DNA of 64,000 nt, taken from Russula earlei. Lineage: Eukaryota; Basidiomycota; Agaricomycetes; Russulales; Russulaceae. This document shows positions 46,899-58,235 of the stretch, one piece after another; within the stretch, counting starts at the first letter, position 1; each line of letters opens with the position of its first letter. The DNA lies in assembly GCA_025769875.1 (NCBI GenBank), contig JAGFNK010000181.1:30459-94458 (forward strand). The letters are read 5' to 3'. Position numbers and translations under genes: made by a program. The notes beneath the pieces were generated by a model that searched no databases, was not told the DNA's origin, and was given only the letters and a program-made list of their open reading frames with translations.

Positions 46899-47352
46899 CT
46901 GTTGTTGTCGTCGTGCCCCCCTCGTCATTATCATTTCATGTGTGCTTGTCATGTTAAGTGCATGTTCGTTTGTACAGTACTTTTTCCGTGGCAAACCTTT
47001 GCTGCGATTATTATTTCTCATTGTAACCCTCTTTTTATCGACACTTTTTTACCCAGATCCCCGCATGGCACTCCCTGATTATTTTGGTTGGCGTGTATGC
47101 AACATTTTAAATATGTAGATGAAGAGCACACGTCCTGCTTGTGACTTGTAAGGGTTTTTTTTGAATCTGCACTTATATTCCGCAGTGTAAAACAGGTTCG
47201 GACACGGTCACCAACAACTTGGTGCAAGGCAAGACCACACTGGGGGTAACTGCAAGCCAAACTAGTAACCAATGTTGTACCTATCAAAGTGGTGAAGAAT
47301 CAAGAAGAAAGCCTGAGGACGCAGCAATCAGCACGCAGGAGCTCGGATTGGA
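46899..47352. other. 3' flank of ATG4 and Copia insertion site
   Basis: Non-coding host DNA up to the AGTGG target duplication of the Copia element. Nothing else recognisable. Confidence 0.5.
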
Positions 47353-47357
47353 AGTGG

Positions 47358-47603
47358 TGTTGGACGTGCAGCCGCTAAGTGCCGCGCGAACGGACAACCC
47401 GGACCGTACGTGTAAATAATTCGAATGTAGTTATCGTTCGTTTTCCCTCAGTCTTTTACACACAAGACTGAGGTCAGTACTACAATTTCTTTACACTCCT
47501 TTAAAGCTAATACTGTACATAGCTCTTATTCTATAGGTTAGCACACTAACCTGAATACAGTCTTTTACACACAAGACTGAGCTCTTATTCTATAGCTCCA
47601 ACA
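47358..47603 (+). repeat. Copia 5' LTR
   Basis: 246 bp, TGTTGGACGTGC to GCTCCAACA. It contains two copies of a hairpin-like CAGTCTTTTACACACAAGACTG and two copies of GCTCTTATTCTATAG. It differs from the 3' LTR at about ten positions, nearly all CG against TG or CA. Confidence 0.9.
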
Positions 47604-47672
47604 GATTATGAGACCTGGTCGTCCCTGACATCATGAACTCCCACCAGCTTCCAAATTGCGTAACGAAACACC

Positions 47673-48338
47673 ATGAGTGCCCCCACAGCAACCGCAAATG
47701 TTGCGCCCTCGAGAGGCAGCCACGCTCCCACCGTAGGAGCCGCGGGAAAAACTTACATGGGCGGCCAACACGGTTACGATGGACCACTCTTCGAAGGTGG
47801 CACAGTCGTGTACACACAATGGAAAGCTAATATAGAGGCACTGTTCAAAACAAATGGCCTGATAGAAATCATAAATGGGACATACTCAAAACCGGACCCC
47901 AGCAATGACCTGAGTGGCTTCGCCGACTGGGAGCAGAAAGGTTGTGAAGCACATGCCCACATTTTACTCATGTTAAAAGGGCACGCTCTCGACACTGCCC
48001 TAGGCATTGCTGGAGCCAAACATACTTGGGACACACTCAAAAAACATTTTTCAGGGAAGGGCGAGCAATGTGTCGCACATTTACTTATGGACCTATACTG
48101 GGTCACATTCTCCGAAACTGAACCCATGGCTCCTCAAATAATCCAACAGTTGCACACCACCCGAGCCCTCGAAAAATTCGGATACCCCATCGATGAGAAA
48201 ACCCTCATATGGATGCTAATTCTCGCGCTACCAGAAAACATGGCCAAACTCAAGGCCACTCTTCACTCAACGCTGCCCAGCCTGCTTACAGCCGAGCACG
48301 TCACAGACCGCATCCTCCATGAGGAGCATCGGATCTGA
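47673..48338 (+). CDS. Copia gag (UBN2-type) fragment
   Basis: 221-residue open frame: VVYTQWKANIEALFKTNGLI, SDLSGFADWEQ-like DLSGFADWEQKGCEAHAHIL, HTWDTLKKHFSGKGEQ, LIWMLILALPENMAKL. This is the typical gag block of basidiomycete Copia elements, which builds the particle. A stop follows HEEHRI (CGGATCTGA), and the zinc-knuckle part continues in another frame. Confidence 0.75.
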   Translation: MSAPTATANVAPSRGSHAPTVGAAGKTYMGGQHGYDGPLFEGGTVVYTQWKANIEALFKTNGLIEIINGTYSKPDPSNDLSGFADWEQKGCEAHAHILLMLKGHALDTALGIAGAKHTWDTLKKHFSGKGEQCVAHLLMDLYWVTFSETEPMAPQIIQQLHTTRALEKFGYPIDEKTLIWMLILALPENMAKLKATLHSTLPSLLTAEHVTDRILHEEHRI

Positions 48339-48356
48339 CCGACTGGTGACGCTGCT

Positions 48357-48604
48357 ATGACTCACATTGCAAAGGCGCCCCAAATGAGAAAGAGCCAGGA
48401 AACGCAAAGCAAGAAAGGCACAACATCACAGTGCACTCACTGCAGACGCAGGGGGCACAATACACACAAATGCTGGAAAATTCATGGAAAACCAGAGGAC
48501 AAAGCAGCAGCAGCTAGGACTGGCATGGGTGCGCACAACACAGCGACACCCACGACCACTGGGACCGGCACAAGCGCGCACATCGCAGCGACGCCCATGC
48601 CCGC
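48357..48604 (+). pseudogene. Copia gag zinc-knuckle segment
   Basis: Frame with QCTHCRRRGHNTHKCWKIHG, a CCHC nucleic-acid-binding knuckle. It is followed by an Ala/Thr/Gly-rich stretch (first 77-bp repeat, 48519-48595) and cut by the solo LTR at 48605. Confidence 0.7.
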
Positions 48605-49395
48605 TGTAAGGAGGATTATGGCTGGCCACGAAATCACGTGCGGAAACGCGACGCGACACGACGTGACGCCTATCCTCTCCCTTGCCTCAGCTCACTTTCA
48701 TCCCTTGCCAACAGCTGCACACACACACGCACGCACCCGCAACCTCTCTTGTGCCCAACTTCAAGCCCTTTCTACCAACCACGCGTATGCCAAACGCTCA
48801 CAAGACACGATTGCGTGCCAGGCTGTCCGCCACCGACCGCATTGCAGCCCTTGCCACCGACCACGCACTGACCTCACGAGCACGCCTACCACCTCACACC
48901 CGACGTCAAGACCCGGACGACCGCATCGCCCACCCATTGCCATACGTGCATGCACCCCATGCTCCGGCACACGCGACGCGTTTCCGCGTCGAGCCTTTCA
49001 CGATCGCCTAGACCGCCTCGCCCGGTCTCAATTGCCTTTCAAGACTCTACTTCCTTTCATCATCTCATTTCCTTTCATTACATGCCCCCTCTTACTACTC
49101 CCCTTCTTGTATATAAAACACCTAGCTACCTTGTAGTAAAAAAGAGAAGTCCAGTGGAATCAGAATCTTTTCCCCCTCATCTGTCCACCTCTGCCTGAAC
49201 CAGAACGACTGCGCGCGACCACTTGTTCCTCCTCTCCCCCCCTCCTCTACTCTTTCTGCTTGGACCGGTCAGCCTTACGATCTCACTCGCACGTCACCGG
49301 ACGCGCTACACCGCTATGACTGGCACGGGTGCGCACAACGCAGCGATGCCCACGACCACTGGGACCGGCACAAGCGCGCACATCGTAGCGACGCC
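48519..49395 (+). repeat. 77-bp direct repeats bracketing the inserted LTR
   Basis: ACTGGCATGGGTGCGCACAA at 48519 and ACTGGCACGGGTGCGCACAA at 49319 begin two 77-bp copies exactly 800 bp apart, with about five differences, all C/T or G/A. The repeat encodes an Ala/Thr-rich part of gag. It is far longer than a target duplication. Confidence 0.8.
48605..49310 (+). repeat. Solo LTR-like insertion, 4-bp duplication CCGC
   Basis: 706 bp from TGTAAGGAGG to GCGCTACA, flanked by CCGC at 48601-48604 and 49311-49314. It contains a TGTATATAAAACAC promoter-like motif near 49111 and is C-rich and CpG-normal. TG...CA ends, size and duplication fit an LTR; the family is different from A and B. Confidence 0.55.
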
Positions 49396-49980
49396 TGCAG
49401 CTCAGCTACCAGCCAGCGCTGCCATTGCATACGTCCCCACATCTGATAACAGCATTTCATTACATCTGGCAGTCGAAGATGAGCCAATCCGTGCATCCAC
49501 GACCTGAGAGCAACTCCGAGCCGCCAATCTCAGAAACGGCTGGCTCCTTGACTCTGGAGCCTCAAGAATCATGACTCCCCACTCAAATTGGTTCACACAT
49601 CTCACCCCGCTCGCATCGCCCATTCAAGTCGCCTTAGGTGACAATAGCGCAATAACCACCACCGGAACCGGACAAGTGCTAGTCCGGATGTGCGCACGCG
49701 GCGTGTGGAGTACTGTGATACTCCGCGACGTCCTGCACATACCGAACCTCAATGGAAACCTCTTATTGGTCTCTCACCTCACTCAACACAGGGCGGAAGT
49801 GCGCTTCCAGGGGCAGACTTGCGGGATATACAATAAAGCAAACAAATTGATTTGTGAGGGAACATTACATGACAACTTATACATTATGGCCATCGAAATG
49901 CCAACACTCGAGTTGGCGTGCACAACAATGCCACACCAACCTCTCGCAGAAGGTGGCCACAAAACCGAAGCTGCGCTTAC
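49396..49980 (+). pseudogene. Copia protease and pre-integrase segment
   Basis: Frame reads LRNGWLLDSGASRIMTPH, with the retropepsin DSGAS active site, then VALGDNSAITTTGTGQV, VILRDVLHIPNLNGNLLLVS and HNDLYIMAIEMPT-like HDNLYIMAIEMPT. These are the protease and the start of the gag-pre-integrase region. A stop (TGA at 49505) precedes it. It is interrupted at CTTAC by the solo LTR. Confidence 0.75.
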
Positions 49981-50942
49981 TGTCATGAACCATTCTCCGG
50001 AGAGAGCCCTTGAAGGACCCTTCCTTATAGGAGGAAACCCAGCCTCTATGGTATCACCCTGTTCACACGAGCAAAAGGGGTGAGTAGAGGTGTCCACAAT
50101 ATCGCGCGTGCATTGTTGTGCGAGCGATTCTCGGCACAATCGACATACAGCAAGCCCCACTTAAAGGCAACCCTTCTAGCAACAAAAGACAGTATTAGGG
50201 CCTTCCTAAGGACCCTTTGGAACGACCCTAAGAGCTCTACAATAGGCACTAACCTAGTATCAAAGGCCCTACAATGCGTTATTAGACCAACTCTAATAAC
50301 TATAGAATGAACTATAAGGCAATACTAAGGACCTTAATAGAAGTATTAGGGTCGACTCTAGGGACCCTAATAGAACTATATAAGGGCCTTATAAGATAAC
50401 ACTATTCCCTAACCAAACTACAAGTCCTCAAATGACCGGCCCTAAACTAACTAACAGGAAATGAATCAGGTGCTCGCACATGCACTAAAGCAGTAAACAC
50501 ATGGACAATGGAAGCTCTTACTCATCAAGAGAAGCCTTCTTACTCAGCAGCTTACTGAGCATGACTGAGCATGCTCAGTAAGTGTCCTCCGACTTCTTAC
50601 TCATCACTCTATTGTGCTTGATAACAAGGTTATGACTTGTTCCCTATTTAGCAGTTCTCTTGTAGTATATAAGCGCTCAATAAAGTAGCGGACAGTCCTC
50701 AGACTGTCCATTTGTTTACGGCACTCTCTATCCCTGGGATACTCCTTTAAGGACCGTCCCCTTGTGACTACTCTGGCCTCTTCTCTGCGTGACTGCTCTA
50801 CTCTCACAGTAACAATACCTCTCTGGTATTTGTTACTACTCTGGACTCTACTCCTTGCCCATGCGGTCTTGGACGTCTATCGACTCGTCTTTGAGCTTAT
50901 CCCTCGCTCTTGAACTGGATAGTTCAACAGTGAGTCTTGACA
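49981..50942 (+). repeat. Solo LTR, family A, 5-bp duplication CTTAC
   Basis: 962 bp, TGTCATGAACCATTC to GAGTCTTGACA, flanked by CTTAC at 49976-49980 and 50943-50947. It contains TATATAAGCGC and CAGACTGTCCATTTG promoter/start-like motifs near 50668-50710. It is CpG-normal, so recent compared with the family A copies at 1217 and 57291. Confidence 0.9.
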
Positions 50943-52235
50943 CTTACCGTGTGCACGACGATCTTCTGGGCCTCCTTGGACACATGCTCCAAACAGGTTG
51001 CGACCCGGACAGACGATAAACCACAGGAATGTGCTGGCGGGCTGAAGCGCAAATCAGAAGCGCCCCAGCACCTCCAACCGCACACCACATGCGTTGAGCC
51101 CACAACCGGCCAATGCTTGAAGACCCTCCAATTAGATGGAGGGGGCGATCACACCGGGCAAGAAGCACAAACATCCCTAGCTGAAAGGGGATGCATGCAT
51201 CAAATTAACACCCCAGGTAGGCCACAACACATCAAAGTTGCAAAATGCGTGACCCGGACACCTCTTAGTAGGGTCCGGGTGACGCGTACAGACACAAAAC
51301 CATCCACGCGCGCCTTGGATGACTTGACGCTCGAAGAGGCATGGAGCGGGGACAACCCCGACCCCTCTCAGCCGCACGTCCTCGGAACGCGCGCGTCTGC
51401 ACACGACCCGGAGAAGAGACCCACCACGCTGACCCGAAGGTCGCTGGTGCACACGTTCCCAGGCCACACATATCACCAGCAGGCATACAAGCCTGCACAT
51501 CTCCCCACCCCCCGCACCCTTCAACCCCACGCCGTCATATCTGACGAAGGGGGCCCCACATCGCGCATCAAACGTGTGATCCTCGAATTTGACGACGCAG
51601 TCAAAAGAGTCGAAAAAGGGGAAATGAGAGTGAAGTTGAGGGGGCGGCGAAGACAGAACCAGTGGACAACATGGAACAACCACCACACGCAAAGCTGCAA
51701 GGCATTGGAGCAGAGGACCCCCTGCCCACTCAGCCTGAAACAGGCAGACAACGCGGAGCAGGCGCTGCGCACTGAACCGCAGGGCGTCATAGTGGATGCG
51801 ATTCCACCTGCTCAGCCTGAAACACCACAAAGTCAGCTCACAATTCATGAAGGTGGGAACGCACCTGTGCAGCCTGCAACCAGACAACCGAAATGCACCA
51901 CACGTGCGCCCACACCTGACCATAGTGACAAAGCACAGGAACTGGACCAAGTGGAAGCAGACAAGGCATCGCACGCCAAACCGCAAACCACCAATCCCAT
52001 GTCCTACGCCGAGACGATCGCCTGGACAGGCACCACTGAATGGGTAAAGGCACGCAAAGTTGAGAAACGTGTGTCCGAAAACACTAGCGTCCTCAAAAGC
52101 ATGCTGCGTCCGAAGAACGGAGATGCAGCAGGCAAGCGAATAGACCTCCTAAATGGAAAGGGGGTCAAATCAAAATACTCAAACATACAAGGCCTGCATC
52201 ATCACGCAGGGACTCACCCAAGTCAAGGGAAATGA
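50943..52235 (+). pseudogene. Copia integrase-to-RT remnant, one long open frame with deletions
   Basis: A 432-codon frame (start 50937 lies in the LTR end). It keeps integrase pieces LDGGGDHTGQEAQTSLAERG, HQINTPGRPQH, TRALDDLTLEEAWSG, DPSQPHVLGTRASAHDPEKR and HAVISDEGGP, then a low-complexity linker and TTEWVKARKVEK before the RT. The catalytic stretch between GRPQH and the later blocks is missing. Despite several deletions the frame stays open, suggesting mostly multiples of three. Confidence 0.65.
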
Positions 52236-52960
52236 TCCCAATGACATCGTGCCGCCAGAGAACTGGCGCTCCCTTGCAACACCCTGGGCCTCGCCGCAGA
52301 ATGAAGTTGAGAAGTCCATCAGATGGACATCAAGTCCACCTACCTAGATGGAGAGCAGATGGACAAGATCTTCATGGAAATGTGCCCAGGGAATAACCAC
52401 CAATACATGCGCGACTGCGCAACCCAGTACGCCTGAGGTACGAGCGGCCACTGCCCGACCTTCCAGCACAACTCTGGCATCCAGCCGATCTTGGTCGGAC
52501 ATGTTGACCCCGACTGGACCAGCAAAGCCCATTCTGGACTTCATCTTCATGTTGACAGGCAGAGCCATAAACTGGAGCCGAAAGAAGCAAACCCCGGTTG
52601 CACTCTTGAGCACCGAGGTGGAGCACACCATGGGCACACGCACTGCCAAGGAAGCCGCCAGGCTGAGACAACCACTCACCGGATTGGGCCAAGAGACCCA
52701 TCTCCTCACAATCCCTCATGTTCATGTCGACAACCAGCCGACCATCACCATTACCAGGAACCCTGAGTTCCATGACTGCACCAGAACACACCGAGGTGCG
52801 ACACCATTATCTTGCAGCAGAATGTTGACTTGCAGGGGACCAATCTTGCCTACACTCCATCAGAAGAGCCGGTAGCCAATGTATTGAAAAAGGGTCCCAG
52901 CTGCGAGAAGCACAAAGGTCTTGCAATGGAAATGGGAGAAAACGCGTGCCACTTGGGCTG
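52153..52960 (+). pseudogene. Copia reverse-transcriptase and RNase H fragments
   Basis: IITQGLTQVKGNDPNDIVPP matches the first RT block; STYLDGEQMDKIFMEM matches the next; the YVDD core and thumb are absent. RNase H follows in shifting frames: DPDWTSKAHSG, FIFMLTGRAINWSRKKQTP, LLSTEVEHTMGTRTAKEA, HVDNQPTITITRNPEF. Frame changes and the deletion make it non-functional. Confidence 0.7.
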
Positions 52961-52968
52961 AGGGGGCG

Positions 52969-53214
52969 TGTTGGACGTGCAGCCACTAAGTGCTGCGCGA
53001 ATGGACAACCCGGACTGTACATGTAAATAATTCGAATTTAGTTATCGTTTGTTTTCCCTCAGTCTTTTACACACAAGACTGAGGTCAGTACTACAATTTC
53101 TTTACACTCCTTTAAAGCTAATACTGTACATAGCTCTTATTCTATAGGTTAGCACACTAACCTGAATACAGTCTTTTACACACAAGACTGAGCTCTTATT
53201 CTATAGCTCCAACA
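52969..53214 (+). repeat. Copia 3' LTR
   Basis: 246 bp, same ends and internal repeats as the 5' LTR. It has lost more CpG sites (for example CCGTACGTG in the 5' LTR is CTGTACATG here). Confidence 0.9.
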
Positions 53215-53219
53215 AGTGG

Positions 53220-53493
53220 CACATGGGAAGGGTTTTGGGATGACAATACACAATATTGCACTGTTCTGTTGGCTCATTTTGAGCCTCTTTAACCGTTTTT
53301 TGTGTGTGAAAATATTCGTAAATATGAACTATGTTATTCTGGAATAATATTGTGGCAATATTCAATGTCATGTAAATGGTCTCACCTTTGTGGCCTTTGG
53401 CTGTGGTGTTGAGCTTGCATCTTGCGAGCTTCACAATGTTCTTGAGACATCCATGTTGTAATCTGCATCTGAGGTGAATAAGAAGCTTAATAA
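53220..53493. other. Short CpG-poor gap between Copia and Harbinger B
   Basis: About 270 bp with no recognisable gene; CpG-poor, so probably repeat-derived. Confidence 0.4.
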
Positions 53494-54348
53494 GGCCCAT
53501 GATACCAACCAAGAATTCTTGAACTTGAACTTGAACTTGAATTTTGAGATTTTCCGAGAGTGACTGGTGTGACCAGTGTGATATAAGTGACATGGCATAT
53601 ATGATAAACTAATCAGTTTTTTTTTTTTAATATAAGTTTTTATTTGCTTGTGATTTGCATATTTGTGTGTGATTGCATGTAATGTGATGAGTAAGCCCTT
53701 TGTCAGTACCTTTTTTACCTTTCACTTTGGCATCACCCCACTCTTTCTTTTCCTGATCCTGATCATCACCTCCTATGCAGACCTGCTTGTCAAGAAGCTC
53801 TGATTCCTCTGCAGAGAAAACCTGAGCAGATATCAAGGCAAGATGGACAACTGATGAGGAAGCCAAGTTCTTAAAGTTCCTCTTGGAGCACAAGGGCTCA
53901 ATGATGTCCAATGCTATGTTCAAGGATCAAGTCTTCAATGAGGCAGCCAGTCAAAAGAGGTCCCTTTGTAAGAAGGGTGGCTTCAAAACTCTGAGCTCAT
54001 GCAAGATGAAGTGGCAAAGGGTATGTGTTTCCTCATCTCACTCTACCTCAACAGTGACACTGTTCAACTAGATGAAGACTGACTGGGACACAATTTCAGT
54101 AATCAAACCAAGTCTGGCATGGTTTGGGATGATGTGACAGGAATGAATGTAACAGTGGAAAATCAAAATCAGGCAGTGTATGATGAACTGGTCTTGGTGC
54201 ATCTGTAACTGCTGATTTGTCAACAATATCTTGCTTTAGTAGGACAAACCAGCAGTCAAGAAGTTCCACTACAAGGGCTGGCCACATTGCAAGGCCATGG
54301 AATCTCTTGTAGGATCAAAAACTAAAGGCAAACATCATACCAGGGTAT

Positions 54349-55977
54349 TGTCAAGACACGTACTGCTGATCACTAAGGACTCATGAGCAGGTGGGCAAGG
54401 GTTGGAACAGATGGTATGTGGTGTAAGCGGTGTTGAACAGGAGGATGAGCCAAACAATGAGGAGATACCAGATGGGGGCTGGTACGTGTTGCAAGAGACA
54501 AAGGCAAAGGCTGGAGGCCAGTGTGGCGAGGGGGCTTTGAACAAGGCGGTCATTGAAGAGTACCTTGAAGATGAGAGTAGACTTTAAACTGAGCGGTTGC
54601 AAGGGAGTACCCAGGAGGATGAGAGTATCACAAATGGACAGTCTGATGACTGCCATGCTACATTGGGGCTTATATACAGTGTACAGGGTCAATTACAAAG
54701 GACTGGAACTATTCTAGACCCTTTGGTACCATCCAATAGGACTACAGAGGCATAAACTCGCTTGTGTCAAGTTTCAGGCTTACTGAGCATATTACTGGTC
54801 ATTGTGGAGTGATGACATCATTATGATGTCACTGTGGGGTGCTTAGTGAGCCTATGAGGTCACTGTGGAGTCGCTCAGTCAGCCATGATGTCATTGGAGC
54901 CTTGATGATGTCAGATGAGTTATGCAACAGTTTCTAGGAGTTTGTGCTGCTGTTTTGGGTTCTTGGTTGCTGGATGGCCATGTGGCTGCCATGAAATGAT
55001 TACCCGATTAGGAAATGGGTGCCTGGTCGTGTTATAGTGCCCTTGCAATAGCAATATCTTGCACCACAGGAGGGGTAGCCCAAGAAACAGAAGTGAGTCG
55101 GCAATGCAAAGTGAGAGAGGTCTCTCTTGAGTGAAATAGGACAATATATGTTACAAACCAAGGCCAAGTCCTGGCCGTGGATTGTCCTATTTCACTCAAG
55201 AAAGACCTCTCTCACTTTGCATTGCCAACTCCCTTCCATTTTCTGGGCTATCCCTCCTGTGGTACAAGATATTGCTATTGCAAAGGCACTATAACATGAC
55301 CAGGCACCCATTTCCTAATCGGGTAATCATCGCGTGGCAGCCACATGGCCACCCAGCCACCATGGACCCGAAACAGTGGCACAAACTCTTAGAAACTGTT
55401 GCATAAATCATCTGACATCATCAAGGCTCCAATGACATCATGGCTGACTGAGCAACTCCACAGTGACCTCATAGGCTCACTAAGCACTCCACAGTGACAT
55501 CATAATGATGTCATCGCTCCACAATGATCAGTAATGTGCTCAGTAAGCCTGAAACTTGACACAAGCAAGTTTATGCCTCTGTAGTCCTATTGGATGGTAC
55601 CAAAGAGTCTAGAATAGTCCCAGTTCTTTGTAATCGACCCTGTACACTGTATATAAACCCCAATGAAGCATGGCAGTCGTCAGACTGTCCATTTGTGATA
55701 CTCTCATCCTCCTGGGTACTCCCCTACGACCGCTCAGTTTAAAGATTCCCCTCACCTCCAAGGTACTCTTTAATGACCGCCTTGTTTAAAGCCCCTTCAC
55801 TGCACTGGCCTCCAGTCTTCACCTCTGCCTCTTGCAACACTTACCAGTCCCCATCTGGTACCTCCTCGTCATTTGGCTCGTCCTCCTGTTCAACGCCGCC
55901 TTCACCACGTATCATCTGTTCCAACCCTTGCCCACCTGCTCCTGAGTCCTTAGTGATCAGCAGTACATGTCTTGACA
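54349..55977. repeat. Head-to-head inverted pair of family B LTRs
   Basis: 54349-55148 is a family B LTR in reverse (begins TGTCAAGACACG, lacks about 25 bp of its outer 5' end). 55149-55977 is the same LTR forward (TGTTACAAACC to CATGTCTTGACA). The arms of about 800 bp meet with essentially no spacer, forming a near-perfect 1.6 kb inverted repeat. Each arm contains a TATATA...CAGACTGTCC promoter-like region. Confidence 0.85.
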
Positions 55978-55978
55978 G

Positions 55979-56467
55979 TGAAAGAGTTGCTTGATTTAGT
56001 TCAAGCACTAGACTTTGAATCCTTTGATATTATCTCAGGAAGAATAGATGTAAGAGAAGAGAGGGGCCTCTTTCACTTAGAGCTGTCACTAAAGTTTGTT
56101 TAGAATGTTGACAAGATGATAGTTTCTTGTAAGAGAGTAAGTCGAGCGTAAGGCTCGACTTACCAGTACAGCAGAGTATTTATACGATATCTCAACAATG
56201 GCTGATCTGATTTGTATGAAACTGAGGGTGCACATAGCTGAGAACTAGTAGTATCCAGAAATGCAAAATGCAATCCAAAAGTACCAGAAATGACTCATGC
56301 ATGAGTCATTCCTTCCTAGTAGCTATCATCAAACAGTAAGCAGTGAGTAAGCAATCAGTAAGCTGACCACTAAGCAAATCACTAAGCAGAAGTAAGCACA
56401 AATGAGTAAACAAAGAGATGAGTCACCAAAGCATAGGTAAGCAGACAAGAACATGAGAATCCTAACA
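55979..56467 (-). repeat. Probable third-family solo LTR, minus strand
   Basis: Read in reverse it runs TGTTAGGATTC to AACTCTTTCA, with TG...CA ends and 489 bp, abutting the family B LTR. TGTTAGGATTC is a common start of Copia LTRs. No target duplication is seen, so the call is tentative. Confidence 0.45.
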
Positions 56468-56929
56468 CATCTGCTGTCATGGGTGTCACAGTGGTCATGA
56501 ACAGAGTTGTTGAGGTCTTCAACTCAACTGTCCATGCTCTTGGTCCCCCCCCCCACCCATACCTGAATTCACACCTGCACCCACACCTGCACCCACACTT
56601 GCACTCACAGATGATACTGTACCTGGACTTTTGGCACTTCCTGAGTCTGCACATTGGGCACTGGCAGTCCAACACCTTGCCAGTGATATCAAGGATATCA
56701 CAAATGGTTCTTGGATGCCAACTGATGATATTGTCCCAGCATTATCCCTGTTTGCCAATTGTGGCATTGGAGAGGTGGATGGCTACCTTGCACTCATATC
56801 TGTGGCATCATCATGTGAGTTTGCATGTGGATACATATGTAATCTGGTGGAGAAAGTGAAGTGAGCATAAGCGATGATTTGTGTTGTTGTGTCATGTATG
56901 TGTATCCAAATAAGAATAAAAATTTCACG

Positions 56930-57290
56930 TATGTGAAATTACATGTGATGTGCCAAAAAAGAATGTCTGTCAAAAAGTTGCTTGCTCTGTCCCCTGTTGT
57001 TGTCCCTCCCTCACTCATGATGCCCAATAACCCTCATCAGCAATGGGTACAATGCCAATGCCAATGGCACCAATGGCTCTATGTCATGTCAAATATATCA
57101 ACTGTGCTCCTACTTTGCTGCCTAGCATTACTTGAGCTCCTTGTGCCCCTCTATTGTCCTTGTGTTCCATATCACACATCTTCATACACTGGGGCTAAGT
57201 GGGTTGAGGACCTACTCACTGGCCTTCCAGAGTGCATTTGGACTGAGCTTGGGGTGCATAAAAAAGTGTTTGTCATCCTCCAGCAGATCC
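56930..57290 (+). pseudogene. Harbinger B transposase, N-terminal fragment
   Basis: Reads VPYHTSSYTGAKWVEDLLTG, then LPECIWTELGVHKKVFVILQ and QIL, matching IPYHTSALTGLAWVHELLTG and ELGVHKHVFHKLQQTL of the minus-strand transposase at 37001. It is cut by the LTR at 57291. Confidence 0.75.
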
Positions 57291-58235
57291 TGTCATGAAC
57301 CATTCCCCAGAGAGGGCCCTTGAAGGACCCTTCCTTATGACAACCTCTATGGTGTCACCCTGTTCACACGGACAAAAGGGGTGAGTAGAGGTGTCCACAA
57401 TATCATGCACACATTGTCGTGCGAGCGATTCTCAGCACAATCGATATACAGCAAGCCCCACTTAATGGCAACCCTTTTAGCAATAAAGGACAGTATTATA
57501 GACTCCCTAAAGACCCTTTAGGATGACTCTAAGTGCTCTACAATAGGCATTAACACAATACTAAAGACCCTACAATGTGTTATTAGACTAACTCTAATAA
57601 CCATAGAACGAACTATAAAGCAATACTAAGGACCTTAATAGAAGTATTAAGGTTGACTCTAAGGACCCTAATAGAACTATATAAGGGGCCTTATAGGCAA
57701 CTCTATTCCCTGAACCAAACTACAAGTCCTCAAATGACCGGCCCTAAACTAACTAACAGGAAATGAATCAGGTGCTTTGCATGTGTACTGAAGAAGTAAA
57801 CATGTGGACAGTAAAGACTCTTACTCATCAGGATGAGCCTTCTTACTCAGCGGCTTACTGAGCATGACTAAGCATGCTCAGTAAGCACACTCCAACTTCT
57901 TACTCATCTGTCTATTGTGCTTGATAACAAGGTTAAGACTTGTTCCCTATTCAGCAATCCTCTTGTAGTATATAAGTGCTCAATAAAGTCTTCAGACTGT
58001 CCATTTGTTTATGGCACTCTCTATCCCTGGGATACTTCTTTAAGGACCATCCCCTTGTGACTATTCTGGCCTCTTCCCTGCGCACCTGCTCAACTCTACC
58101 AGTAACCATACCTCTTTGGTATTTGGTACTGCTTTGGACTCTACTTCTTGCCCACACCATCTTGGACGTCTACCGACTCATCTTTGAACTTATCCCTTGC
58201 TCTTGAACTGGATTGTTCAACAGTGAGTCTTGACA
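57291..58235 (+). repeat. Solo LTR, family A, no target duplication
   Basis: 945 bp, TGTCATGAACCATTC to GAGTCTTGACA. The flanks are GATCC and AGTAT, so no duplication remains. The transposase lacks everything between the HTH-like part and the second catalytic Asp at this point. CpG-eroded relative to the 49981 copy. Confidence 0.8.

Larger units (their letters stand above)
47358..53214 (+). mobile_element. Full-length but defective Ty1/Copia retrotransposon
   Basis: Two 246-bp LTRs (47358-47603 and 52969-53214) with TGTTGGA...TCCAACA ends and a perfect AGTGG duplication (47353-47357, 53215-53219). Inside, in Copia order: gag, zinc knuckle, protease (DSGAS), integrase remnant, reverse-transcriptase fragment and RNase H. 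A purine-rich tract (GGGAGAAAACG, then GAGGGGG) precedes the 3' LTR. Two solo LTRs are inserted in it. The reverse-transcriptase core is deleted, so it cannot move by itself. Confidence 0.88.
53835..56865 (+). pseudogene. Myb/SANT-like gene of Harbinger B, interrupted
   Basis: Exon 1 remnant: RWTTDEEAKFLKFLLEHKG, NAMFKDQVFNEAAS, SCKMKWQR, ending at a GTATGTG donor near 54018. Exon 2 remnant from about 54071 has stops. Exon 3 starts at about 54243 (FHYKGWPHCKAMESLVGSKT) and is cut by an LTR pair at 54349. The C-terminus resumes at about 56477 (VVMNRVVEVFNSTVHAL) and ends LPESAHWALAVQHLASDI, TNGSWMPTDDIVPALSLFAN near 56865. Confidence 0.7.

Noticed and set aside
51177..51986. Minus-strand 269-codon frame in the Copia element
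   Set aside because: Antisense shadow of the long pol-remnant frame; Cys/Arg/Leu-rich with no domain.
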